In this document: positions 38,213-46,908 of the stretch, one piece after another
Position numbering within the stretch: position 1 is the stretch's first letter
Layout: the number at the start of each line of letters is the position of its first letter
Assembly: GCA_903918755.1 (NCBI GenBank)
Contig: CAIXFN010000079.1
Coordinates: 17,908-81,907 of the forward strand
Source of the DNA: an uncultured Pedosphaera sp.
GTDB lineage: Bacteria; Verrucomicrobiota; Verrucomicrobiia; Limisphaerales; Pedosphaeraceae
Reading direction: 5' to 3'
DNA length: 64,000 nt
Notes under the pieces: model-generated
Databases searched by the model: none
What the model was told of the DNA's origin: nothing
Seen by the model: only the letters and a program-made list of their open reading frames with translations
Position numbers and translations under genes: made by a program

Positions 38213-40982
38213 AACCGGCCAATGGCTTTGGTGCATCGAACACCGGCAACCCTGCAAGGTGGTCGAAGTCTCGCTCCTTTGGGATGACGCCACCTATCAA
38301 GTCTGGCTGCCCGCAACCGAGAGTGTCGTTCGCGTCACCCCTGACCGGCTCAAGCCGTTGGACGGCGCTGAATTCGGCCATCCGGCTCGCATCCGCTACG
38401 TCCTTTACGCCGCCCGCATCGCCAATCTCTTGAGCGAAGACGTCCTGCTCGCGCCGGCGAGCGCATCGGTCATTCCGCTGCCCCACCAGATTAAGGCGCT
38501 GCGTCGCGCGGTCTCACAGGATCGCGTCCGTTTCCTGCTCGCCGATGAAGTCGGCCTGGGCAAAACCATCGAGGCCGGACTCATCATGCGGGAACTCAAG
38601 TTGCGCGGGTTGGTGCGGCGCATCCTCGTCATCGCGCCCAAGGGTCTCGTAACGCAATGGATGGCGGAAATGCAAACGCACTTCGGCGAGGAATTTCGCT
38701 TCTTTTCGCCCGCCGATTTCTCCGGCTATCGCCGCATTGCCCCCAGCGAGAATGTCTGGCGGTCCTTCGACCAGGTCATTTGCTCGCTCGATTCTGTGAA
38801 GCCGCTGGAGTCCCGGCAAGGCTGGTCGCGCGAAGAGGTCAAGGAGTTCAACCAGGAACGATTCGGGGATTTGGTCACCGCCGGCTGGGATTTGATCGTC
38901 GTGGACGAAGCGCATCGCATTGGCGGCAGTTCTGATCAGGTGGCTCGACACCAATTGGGGCGCGGCTTGGCGGAAGCCAGCCCGTATTTCCTGCTACTTT
39001 CGGCGACCCCGCACCAGGGCAAAAGGGACGCCTTTCACCGGCTTGTGTCGTTGCTGGACAAAAACGCCTTCCCCGAACCTGGTAGCGTCACGCGTGAGCG
39101 CGTGCATCCCTACGTCATCCGCACCGAAAAACGGCAGGCGATGGATGGCGATGGCAATCCGCTGTTCAAGCCGCGCATCACCAAACTGGTCGGCGTAGTG
39201 TGGGAGGGCCACAACGACCAGAAGCAGCTTTACGACGCCGTCACCGAATACGTCCGTGCCGGCTACAACAAGGCCGTCCGCGAGAAAAAGACGTACGTCG
39301 GATTCCTCATGATTCTCATGCAACGGTTGGTCACCAGTTCCACCCGCGCCATTATTACCACGCTGGATAAGCGTCTGACGGCACTGCAAGAACCGGGTGA
39401 GCAACTCACGATGTTGCCGCTGCTGGTCGAGGATGATTGGAACGAACTCGACGGCCAGGATCAGCTCGAATCGTTCCTAAAGACCCGACTGGCGGCATTG
39501 AAGAACGAACGTGCCGAAGTCGAATTGCTGCTCACCGCCGCGCGCAAGGTGGAGGCCCGCGGCCCGGACGCCAAAGCCGAGACGCTGCTGAAATGGATTT
39601 ACCAGTTCCAGCAGGAGGAAGGCGACCCCGACATAAAGCTCCTCGTGTTCACCGAGTTCGTGCCCACTCAGCAAATGCTGGCGGAGTTCCTCGGGCAGCG
39701 TGGCATTTCCGTCGCCTGCCTCAATGGGAGCATGAGCATGGACGAACGCCAGCAGGTGCAGATCGCGTTCGCCAACGATGTTCGCATCCTGATTTCCACC
39801 GATGCCGGTGGCGAAGGCTTGAACCTGCAGTTCTGCCATATCATCGTGAATTTTGACATCCCCTGGAATCCCATGCGGATCGAGCAGCGAATTGGCCGCG
39901 TTGATCGGATCGGCCAGAAGGCGGTGGTTCGCGCCATCAATTTCCTGTTTGCCGACAGCGTGGAATTTCGTGTGCGCGAAGTGCTGGAGGACAAGCTCGC
40001 CGTCATCCTGGAGGAGTTTGGCGTGGACAAGACCAGCGACGTGCTCGACTCCGCTGAGGCGGCCAACCTGTTCGATCATCTCTATGTGGATGCCTTGTTG
40101 CACCCTGACCGCATCCCGCAATCCGTCCAGCAGGTCACGGAAACCATCAAAGCCCGCGCTGGGCAGGCGCATTCCAAGAACACCATGTTGGCCAATGGCG
40201 ACGCGCTGTCGCCGGATGAAGCCCGAGATTGTTTGAATCAACCCTTGGGGGAGTGGGTTGAACGTATGACGGAAAATTATCTGGATGCTTACGGCGGGAA
40301 GTATGAAGCGGAGTTGGATTGTCTGCGCATTCAATGGCCCGGGGAAACGCAGATGCAGCGCTACGCGCTGCCGACCCGCAACGGCACACCGCCACCCAAG
40401 ACCGAATTGCTCCGGCTGGATCATCCCCGGGTGCGGGGAATCCTGTCGCGCCTGCCGCGGTTTGTGCCGGAAATGCCGGTTCCGACAATCCATTTTCCTT
40501 CATTGCCGGCCGGAATCAGCGGTCTATGGTCGCTTTGGGAAATCGGCATCATCAACCAGGATCGACCGCGACGGCGAATGCTTCCGTTGTTCGTCCATAC
40601 CGATGGCCGAACGCTGGCGCTTACGGCGCGGTTTTTGTGGGACCAACTTTGCCTTGAACCGTGGCGGATCGATGAAAGTCCCGCTGCGCCGCTGGACGAA
40701 AAAGCGTTTGCCGTGATCGAAACCTTGGCGGCCGGGCAATGCCGCGATCTTTATTTGGAAATGCGCCAGCGCCATTTGCGCCAGATTCAGCTGGAGAAGG
40801 ACAAGGCCGAATACAGTTTTCGCACCCGGCGCAAATTGTTGCAAGCCATCGGCTTGCCCGAAGTCCGCGACTACCGGCTACGCCAACTCGCGCAGGAGGA
40901 ATCCCAATGCGCGGAGGACTGGCGTCGGCAAAGCCAAGTCTTGCCGCAATTGACACCCTTGCTCATGCTCCGGATCGCATGA
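38205..40982 (+). CDS. brxHII: BrxHII SNF2-type helicase of BREX type 3
   Basis: The 925-residue protein has SF2/SNF2 motifs: Walker A DEVGLGKT (114-121), VVDEAHR (about 232), LLSATPHQGK, and GGEGLNLQ (about 538). A C-terminal QRIGRVDRIGQ motif VI lies near 562. This is a translocase of the RapA/DISARM-like group. It occupies the helicase position of type 3 BREX between the methyltransferase and pglZ. ATG 38205 overlaps the RNA ligase stop by 8 bp (ATGTTTGA). The C-terminal 250 residues, rich in Arg and Glu, are specific to the family. Confidence 0.88.
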   Translation: MFETGQWLWCIEHRQPCKVVEVSLLWDDATYQVWLPATESVVRVTPDRLKPLDGAEFGHPARIRYVLYAARIANLLSEDVLLAPASASVIPLPHQIKALRRAVSQDRVRFLLADEVGLGKTIEAGLIMRELKLRGLVRRILVIAPKGLVTQWMAEMQTHFGEEFRFFSPADFSGYRRIAPSENVWRSFDQVICSLDSVKPLESRQGWSREEVKEFNQERFGDLVTAGWDLIVVDEAHRIGGSSDQVARHQLGRGLAEASPYFLLLSATPHQGKRDAFHRLVSLLDKNAFPEPGSVTRERVHPYVIRTEKRQAMDGDGNPLFKPRITKLVGVVWEGHNDQKQLYDAVTEYVRAGYNKAVREKKTYVGFLMILMQRLVTSSTRAIITTLDKRLTALQEPGEQLTMLPLLVEDDWNELDGQDQLESFLKTRLAALKNERAEVELLLTAARKVEARGPDAKAETLLKWIYQFQQEEGDPDIKLLVFTEFVPTQQMLAEFLGQRGISVACLNGSMSMDERQQVQIAFANDVRILISTDAGGEGLNLQFCHIIVNFDIPWNPMRIEQRIGRVDRIGQKAVVRAINFLFADSVEFRVREVLEDKLAVILEEFGVDKTSDVLDSAEAANLFDHLYVDALLHPDRIPQSVQQVTETIKARAGQAHSKNTMLANGDALSPDEARDCLNQPLGEWVERMTENYLDAYGGKYEAELDCLRIQWPGETQMQRYALPTRNGTPPPKTELLRLDHPRVRGILSRLPRFVPEMPVPTIHFPSLPAGISGLWSLWEIGIINQDRPRRRMLPLFVHTDGRTLALTARFLWDQLCLEPWRIDESPAAPLDEKAFAVIETLAAGQCRDLYLEMRQRHLRQIQLEKDKAEYSFRTRRKLLQAIGLPEVRDYRLRQLAQEESQCAEDWRRQSQVLPQLTPLLMLRIA

Positions 40983-41000
40983 TCCTTTTTGGAGAAAAAT

Positions 41001-41441
41001 GTGAGAAAGATTTCTAGTTCCTCCGGGGCGGGGCCGAAAGCAGCCCGGCAAACAAAAGAAGCCCAATGGCCGACGATTAGTCGAGTCTTGTTCCAAAACG
41101 GCTATACCGTCGTCCGCCTGCACTCGCCGGAGGCTGGCGCTGATTTTGAGGCGCAATCGGGTCATGATCACCCGAGGATTCTTGTGCGCATCCAAACACG
41201 CCTTTATTTTGCCAAACAATTCCAGCGCCAAGGGTTGTGGCTTTGCTTTGTCGGCGACGGCGAGGTTTATCTTTATCCGCACGATCAGGTTTTGGAGTTT
41301 ATCCAGAAAGATGGGCGGATTCTGGTAGGCACCCGGTCTTGGGAGGACCAAGGCATTTACCACTTCCCACGCATTCCCCAGTGGTTGCGGCCAGCTTTGT
41401 CACCCTATCGCATTTCGCCAAAATCTCAATCCAATGTCTGA
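41001..41441 (+). CDS. Small protein resembling PD-(D/E)XK nucleases, between brxHII and pglZ
   Basis: The predicted protein has 146 residues. The GTG at 41001 is supported by a GGAG (40991-40994) at ideal spacing; a TTG at 40989 is also possible. It contains NGYTVVRLHSPEAGADFEA and then ILVRIQTRLYF. This resembles the D...Q-x-K core of small PD-(D/E)XK nucleases of the intron-encoded or mismatch-repair type, but with Arg in place of Lys. It then continues LWLCFVGDGEVYLYPHD. The function is not known to me. Its end overlaps pglZ by 8 bp (ATGTCTGA), so it is translated with the core. It is not one of the six canonical BREX-3 genes. Confidence 0.6.
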   Translation: MRKISSSSGAGPKAARQTKEAQWPTISRVLFQNGYTVVRLHSPEAGADFEAQSGHDHPRILVRIQTRLYFAKQFQRQGLWLCFVGDGEVYLYPHDQVLEFIQKDGRILVGTRSWEDQGIYHFPRIPQWLRPALSPYRISPKSQSNV

Positions 41442-43443
41442 ATGGCGTGAACAAATTGTGCGACGGCTGGTGCCCCAGACGGCCCGGGTGACTGCGGTAT
41501 CCGATTGCGATGGGCTGTTTCGCGATCCGGGGGTGTTCCAAGCCGTCCAGGCCAAGGGCTTCAACATCGTCCAGTTCGAGGATTCAATTTCCTTTCGCTT
41601 TGATTATGAAAGCCGGTTTCGGTCCAAATGGGACGCGGGCGAGCATGCGGAGTTGGTGGTGGTGTTCCAACCGGGGGAATACGATTTTGACACTTTGCCC
41701 GCCGATGTGTTGGCGAACGCCCAACGCCTGTCCTTTTCGCTGAAGGACATTTTCCCCAAAATGTCCTTTGCCGTGGTATCGAAGTTGGAGACGATCTATT
41801 TCGATGCGCTTTTCCGCGCCCAGCAGCAGTATGCCACGTCACCCCATGATGAGTCGCAAACTCTCAGCTTCGTCCTTCGGCACGTCTTTCAGATCGAACC
41901 GGCGGTGATCAAGAGCATTCCCGACCTGGTCAAAATGCTGTGCGAGCGGCACTATCGCAAGCTGAGCATCCCAGCGATGCTCGACGAATACCTCGTCGCG
42001 GCGTTGCGCCAGAGTTCCTATTTCGAGGCTTGGCCATTGGCGACCATCGTTCCCAATGCCGCCGCTTTTTGGGAGTTTCTTGATGAGCGCTGGCCGATCT
42101 ACGTTCGCCAATCGCGCGGTGGGACAGTCAAGATTCAGGAGCAACCTACCAAATTAAAGTACCCCGGCCAGGAATTGTTGCCCTTCGGCCATGACTCGGT
42201 CCGCGTCCTGGTCGATAACCTGTTTGAAGACGGGTTGCTTACGCCGATCGAGTGGGACTGGAATCAGGCCCTGGACAAAACTTGGATCCGTGTCGGCTTG
42301 CTGGGCAACCGGGTGGAGAACACAGAACTGCGGTTCGACGAGTTGGGCAAGAATCTGCTGAAAGATTGCCCGGACAAATCAGCGTCGCCCCAAACCTGGC
42401 TGGCATTCGCGTTTCGTTACGCGCAGGCCCGGTTGCTGTGGTCCCAGCTCAGCGTGGCGAAGCGCACCGAGTATCAGAAACAATACCCAGAGCTATGCGG
42501 CTATGCCAACGAGCAGTTCTATGCCTGGCTGACAGCCAAATACGGCGGCATCTTTAATTACCCGGCGATCAGCCCGCTGATGGTTCATCACATCCCGGGC
42601 TACCTTTCGCACCAGCTCAAAACCCGGCAGTGTCGGCGTGCGGCGTTTATCCTCGTGGATGGTCTCGCCATTGACCAGTGGTTGATTCTCAAGGATGTCC
42701 TGAAAACTCAGGGACTGAATGCGCCCGTCGAGGAAAATGCCCTGTTCGCCTGGTTGCCCAGCATCACGCCCATCTCCCGGCAGGCGGCCTATTCCGGCAA
42801 AGTCCCACGTTATTTTGCCGAAACCCTGGATCGCACGGACAAAGATGAATCCGGATGGCGTCAATTTTGGACGGACCACTCCCTGTCACCGGCGGAAATC
42901 GCCTTCGCCGCCGTGCCTGGCGATGCCCAAGATCTGGCCCGGATTGACGATAATGTCACCTCGCAAACTCGGGCGTTGGGCATTACGTTGTTCAAGGTGG
43001 ACAAGATCATGCACGGAATGCAACTGGGTGTGGTGGGCATGGCCGGGCAGGTAAAAACCTGGGGTGAGGAAGGGTTTCTGATCGCTTTGCTCAACCTCCT
43101 GCGTCCCCTTGGTTTTGACATATTTATTTCCGCCGACCACGGCAACACCGAGGCGATCGGCATCGGCAATCCGAGAGAGGGTGTCCTCAGCGACAAGGGC
43201 GGGGAGCGATGCCGCATCTACTCCGATCCCGCCTTGACCAAAGCCTGTCTTGATAAATTCCCCGATGCGCTCAAGTGGGCCAACGATGGCTTGCCGGAGA
43301 ATCTGACGACGCTGCTCGCGCCTCCGGGCAAGGCGTTCGGACTGAAGGACGCCGCCTTGATTTGTCATGGCGGGCCGTCGCTCGAGGAAGTTTGCGTCCC
43401 CTTTATCCGCATCAAAGCCAGCCCGGCCGGACCCCCATTTTAA
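41434..43443 (+). CDS. pglZ: PglZ, alkaline-phosphatase-superfamily BREX protein
   Basis: The 669-residue protein has the metal-binding pieces of the alkaline phosphatase/sulfatase superfamily in its second half: FILVDGLAIDQW (about residue 407), and ISADHGNTEAIG (about 569) with the conserved DHG. A C-terminal CHGGPSLEEVCVP completes the metal site. The first 380 residues form the PglZ-specific region. PglZ is the signature protein of all BREX types and is needed for defence; its enzymatic substrate is debated. The stop is directly followed by the brxA ATG (43444). Confidence 0.93.
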   Translation: MSEWREQIVRRLVPQTARVTAVSDCDGLFRDPGVFQAVQAKGFNIVQFEDSISFRFDYESRFRSKWDAGEHAELVVVFQPGEYDFDTLPADVLANAQRLSFSLKDIFPKMSFAVVSKLETIYFDALFRAQQQYATSPHDESQTLSFVLRHVFQIEPAVIKSIPDLVKMLCERHYRKLSIPAMLDEYLVAALRQSSYFEAWPLATIVPNAAAFWEFLDERWPIYVRQSRGGTVKIQEQPTKLKYPGQELLPFGHDSVRVLVDNLFEDGLLTPIEWDWNQALDKTWIRVGLLGNRVENTELRFDELGKNLLKDCPDKSASPQTWLAFAFRYAQARLLWSQLSVAKRTEYQKQYPELCGYANEQFYAWLTAKYGGIFNYPAISPLMVHHIPGYLSHQLKTRQCRRAAFILVDGLAIDQWLILKDVLKTQGLNAPVEENALFAWLPSITPISRQAAYSGKVPRYFAETLDRTDKDESGWRQFWTDHSLSPAEIAFAAVPGDAQDLARIDDNVTSQTRALGITLFKVDKIMHGMQLGVVGMAGQVKTWGEEGFLIALLNLLRPLGFDIFISADHGNTEAIGIGNPREGVLSDKGGERCRIYSDPALTKACLDKFPDALKWANDGLPENLTTLLAPPGKAFGLKDAALICHGGPSLEEVCVPFIRIKASPAGPPF

Positions 43444-44202
43444 ATGCAATCGAAGGCTGACATCGGTTTTGGAAAAAAGATTCGCGCCGTTTGGCTCGAC
43501 TCCTCGCTCGATTTTGCCGCCGCCGGCCAGTCGTTCGCGGAGTCCAAGGACGCGCTGGCGAAGGAAATCGCCGCCAACAATCCCGGTCCGGAAGCCATCC
43601 GCAAGATTCAGACGGCATTGAAGCGGGTCTGGTTTGCGCCACCCGATTACTGCCGAGCTCTCCACGCCGACGCGCTTCGTCTCTATCGCAAAAATGATTC
43701 GCCCGCCACGCGCCTGCTCTTGCATTGGGGAATGAGCCTGGCCGCTTATCCGTTTGTCGGCACGGTTGCGGAGACGCTCGGGCGATTGCTCAAACTCCAA
43801 AAGGAAGCTCACATCAGTGACGTGGAACGGCGCGTCCGCGAGCAGCATGGTGACCGGGCGTTTGTCAAACGCATCGTTCACTACAACATCAGCAGCTTTC
43901 TGGATTGGGGAATTGTGACCGAGACGAAAGGGAGCGGCGTCTACCAGGGCGCGAAGCAAATAAATCTCCCCAGCGGCGAGTACCTCGCCTGGCTGGTCGA
44001 AGCGGTGCTGATCTCGCGTGACAAGCCCCAAATCTCCTATTCGGAAATCGGCAACCACCCCGCCTTGTTCCCCATCGCCCTGGACACCCTGAGCATTACC
44101 CACCTTCAAGCCAACCCCCGTCTGCGGCTTGAACGTCAAAGCCTGAATCAGGAAATCGTTTTCCTGGAGGAATTGACCCGAAAAGCTAACACCGCAGCCT
44201 AA
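43444..44202 (+). CDS. brxA: BrxA (DUF1819) BREX protein
   Basis: The 252-residue mostly helical protein is the last gene of the operon. Length and pattern (MSLAAYPFVGTVAETLGRLL and HYNISSFLDWGIV regions) fit BrxA/DUF1819, a NusB-like DNA-binding protein found in BREX types 1 and 3. There is no gap to pglZ. No terminator is obvious downstream; the 31-bp flanking repeat follows 78 nt later. Confidence 0.85.
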   Translation: MQSKADIGFGKKIRAVWLDSSLDFAAAGQSFAESKDALAKEIAANNPGPEAIRKIQTALKRVWFAPPDYCRALHADALRLYRKNDSPATRLLLHWGMSLAAYPFVGTVAETLGRLLKLQKEAHISDVERRVREQHGDRAFVKRIVHYNISSFLDWGIVTETKGSGVYQGAKQINLPSGEYLAWLVEAVLISRDKPQISYSEIGNHPALFPIALDTLSITHLQANPRLRLERQSLNQEIVFLEELTRKANTAA

Positions 44203-44280
44203 CCTCCCGACGTTTGTGCTGGCGTTGCACATTCGGCGAGGATTCGTGCATTTGGAGCCAGCCCGGCCACGCTATCCGGC

Positions 44281-44311
44281 TCCATCATGCTCCATCCTGT
44301 AAATCCTGTCT
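44281..44311 (+). repeat. 31-bp island-flanking repeat, right copy
   Basis: This is the inverted partner of 26567-26597 with one mismatch, 78 nt after brxA. The remainder of the gap 44203-44731 holds no gene I can support. A frame open from 44408 lacks domain-like content before the peptidase signal region. Confidence 0.75.
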
Positions 44312-44731
44312 CAATTCCGGATTTCATGGTTTGGGCTTCGTGACCTCGGCCCGCTTCGTGTGAACCGGTTCGTTTGCTTCGACCAGGTTTGTGAATTATG
44401 AGCTTCTTTGCGGCAAAAAGTCGAGCTTGTAGACGGGGGATTGGAGCATGCTGGTGTGTCGTCCCTTCAGGACTTGGCGGAATATGGCGCGGGTTCCCAG
44501 GGCGATGCCCTGGGCTGTCTTAGGGCGCCCCCTTGGGGCTTTTGCCTGGAGGACGAAAGGACAGGGAAAGGAGGTGTCAGAGCCTCCCTGCGTCGCCCGA
44601 GGCCTCCGTCTTCGCCAGGGCTTCTCCGGACAGGATGCGGGGCAGGCCGTTACCTCGCGCCGTCACCTACACCGGTCGATTGTTCGGATCCGGCTCGACT
44701 TGGGCGGGCAGGCTGGGATAGCGTCGTTGGC

Positions 44732-46804
44732 GTGAGCGAATCAAACCCTGCGGCATCACCGGCGACCGGAAAAGCCAAACCGGAGCCATCGGCTTCGACG
44801 CAGATGGGGCGCGCTTTTTGCAAGGCTTTGATTGTGCCCATTCTGGTGCTCGCCTTATTCCTCGTCGCGCCGCACTGGTTGAATCAGCATATCCGGGAGG
44901 CCATCCGGAAGAGCCTGGAGGCGAGGCAGACGCTCACTCCGCAAGCCAGCGACCGGCTGGCGAAGATGGATTTTGTGCGGGTTTGCTTTGATCCGCAGCC
45001 CGGAGAGGAAGAGCTCAAGGCTAATTTTGAACGGGCCGGGGTGGCCGGGCAGGCTCGCCGACTGTGGTGGTCGCTGGAAGCGTCGTGGTTGCTGCTGGGC
45101 ATTTTGGTGGGTACGGGCGCGGCAATCTGGTTCCTGAACCAACGAGGGAAGCGTTCTGCGGCGGACTTCATGCGCAGTTATTATTGGGGGTGGCGGCTGG
45201 CCATCTTTGCCGCGCTGGCGCAATTGTTTCTCCTGACTCCGCTGATGGCCTACGGTTGTTTTGAGGCCACGGTGTTACTCTCCAACTCGTATTATCCCAA
45301 GATGATTATTGTGATCGTCCTGGCGGGAGTGGTCGGGATCGTTCGCGGGGTGCAGATTCTGTGCCGCTCTTTGCCGCTGGAATTTACGGAAGCCATGGCG
45401 CGGGATGTTACTCCGGAACAGGCGCCCGCTTTGTGGTCGGCGACACGCGCGGCGGCCGCGCAACTGGGGACCGCGCCGCCGGATCATATTGTCATCGGGA
45501 TGCAGCTGAATTTTTACGTGACCGAATTGGCGGTGAAGCACGGCACGGGGCGCACCACCGGCCGGACGTTGTATTTGTCCTATCCCACGCTCAAGCAACT
45601 GACCAGTGCGGAAGTGCTCGCGATCATTGGCCATGAGTTGGGGCATTTCATCGGGGAAGACACCCGCATGACCCGGGAGTTTTATCCATTGCGACTCAAG
45701 GTGCACGGCACGATGGTGGCACTGACCCAGGCTACGTTTGTGGGTTGGACGAGCCTGCAGCTGATGAATTTCTTTGCGTGGTGCTTTGGCGTGACCGAGC
45801 GGGCCTTGTCCCGGCAGCGGGAGTTGCTGGCCGATCAGTGGGCGGCGCGGTTGACTTCGGCGGCGACTTCGGCGCGCGCGCTGGTCAAGTTTCAGGTGCT
45901 CGCAGGGGCCTTTCAGCATGGCCTGAATTCCGCCGTGCGCGAGTCCGGCGGCAACCCGCTGGATTTGCAACTCCAGAAGTACGTGGCAGAACATTTTCCC
46001 GCCGAATCGCCATTCTGGGGGCAATTGTTTGAGAAAACCATGCCGCATCCGTTGGACACGCATCCGCCCCTGCGCGAGCGACTTGCCGCGCTGGGGGCGG
46101 AGTATACCGCGGCGGAGGTTCGGGAGGTGGCCATCAGCGAAGCGGCTTCGGCCTATGATGAATGGTTGAATGGCCACGATGAATTATTCACGCCGCTGCG
46201 GCAGGAAGCCGCGGCGGTGGTGGATCACGTGCGGCTGCAAAACCAGGTGCGGGCGGTGGATTATCAAACGCCCGAGGGACGCCGCCTGTTGGAAGAACGC
46301 TTCCCGGAGGTGCGGTGGGTTTCCCGGCCGGGCCGGCTCAGACTGGAATTGGGAGTGGCCGTGGTGGCCGTGGTAACCATGCTGGTTGTAGCGGTGGCCA
46401 TCGGTAATGCTGCCGCATGGGCAGTTGCCGCGGTGGTTTTTGCTCTCGCCGGATGGGTGGGGGGCATAAGTTGGAAGTTGCACCGGGGTGGTAGTTGCAA
46501 TCTGACCGCCGGCGGGCTGCACCACACCGGCTGGGTCGGGCCCGTGGATTTTAAGGAGATCGAGGTAATGAAGTTCCTGAATTCGTCCGGGAGTCTCTCG
46601 GTGGTGCTCCGGTTCAAGCAACGCCGGGGACCGTTGTGGAAGTACAGCCTTTGGCGCATCCCGCGTCGGCAGTGGAGCTTTTCGCTGAGCTGCCTCACCG
46701 GTAAACAGCCGGAGATAGCGCAGACCATTTTCAATTATTTTACCCGCCAAATCAAGGTGCCGGCGCAGGTGGCCGCTGTGGCGGCGGGGGAAGAGGGGGA
46801 GTAG
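44732..46804 (+). CDS. M48-family membrane zinc metallopeptidase
   Basis: About 690 residues from the GTG at 44732; an ATG at 44804 would give a protein beginning MGRAFCKALIVPIL and is equally possible. The zinc site is HELGH (His301, Glu302, His305) with the third ligand Glu364 in RQRELLADQW. Three or more membrane helices precede the catalytic domain and two more (VVAVVTMLVVAVAIGNAAAWAVAAVVFALA) come late. Family members (HtpX/Ste24-like) take part in membrane protein quality control. The frame is open upstream to 44408, but that part does not look like protein. It is convergent with gspF, 104 nt away. Confidence 0.82.
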   Translation: MSESNPAASPATGKAKPEPSASTQMGRAFCKALIVPILVLALFLVAPHWLNQHIREAIRKSLEARQTLTPQASDRLAKMDFVRVCFDPQPGEEELKANFERAGVAGQARRLWWSLEASWLLLGILVGTGAAIWFLNQRGKRSAADFMRSYYWGWRLAIFAALAQLFLLTPLMAYGCFEATVLLSNSYYPKMIIVIVLAGVVGIVRGVQILCRSLPLEFTEAMARDVTPEQAPALWSATRAAAAQLGTAPPDHIVIGMQLNFYVTELAVKHGTGRTTGRTLYLSYPTLKQLTSAEVLAIIGHELGHFIGEDTRMTREFYPLRLKVHGTMVALTQATFVGWTSLQLMNFFAWCFGVTERALSRQRELLADQWAARLTSAATSARALVKFQVLAGAFQHGLNSAVRESGGNPLDLQLQKYVAEHFPAESPFWGQLFEKTMPHPLDTHPPLRERLAALGAEYTAAEVREVAISEAASAYDEWLNGHDELFTPLRQEAAAVVDHVRLQNQVRAVDYQTPEGRRLLEERFPEVRWVSRPGRLRLELGVAVVAVVTMLVVAVAIGNAAAWAVAAVVFALAGWVGGISWKLHRGGSCNLTAGGLHHTGWVGPVDFKEIEVMKFLNSSGSLSVVLRFKQRRGPLWKYSLWRIPRRQWSFSLSCLTGKQPEIAQTIFNYFTRQIKVPAQVAAVAAGEEGE

Positions 46805-46871
46805 GTGTGGGGTTGGGGAAGGGAGAATTTAGAGCCTCGTCACCCTTTGCTGGCATGTACGGAGGACCGGC

Positions 46872-46896
46872 CTTGGCGGCTACAGAAGTAGCCAAG
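46872..46896. terminator. Possible hairpin terminator between M48 and gspF genes
   Basis: GGCTAC-AGAA-GTAGCC (46878-46893) forms a 6-bp stem with a 4-nt loop. CTTGGC/GCCAAG outside it forms an alternative stem. It lies between convergent genes, 15 nt past the gspF stop, but lacks a T-tract on either strand. Confidence 0.3.
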
Positions 46897-46908
46897 CAGG
46901 TGTTCCGA

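Noticed and set aside
40989..41000. TTG start for the small BREX gene
   Set aside because: No ribosome-binding site precedes it, whereas GGAG is well placed for the GTG at 41001.
27637..44202. DISARM or Dnd system instead of BREX
   Set aside because: The SNF2 helicase and methyltransferase could suggest DISARM, but BrxC, PglZ and BrxA in type 3 order decide for BREX.
44408..44731. N-terminal extension of the M48 peptidase
   Set aside because: The translated stretch is low-complexity and unlike protein, and it precedes the membrane helix by more than 100 residues.
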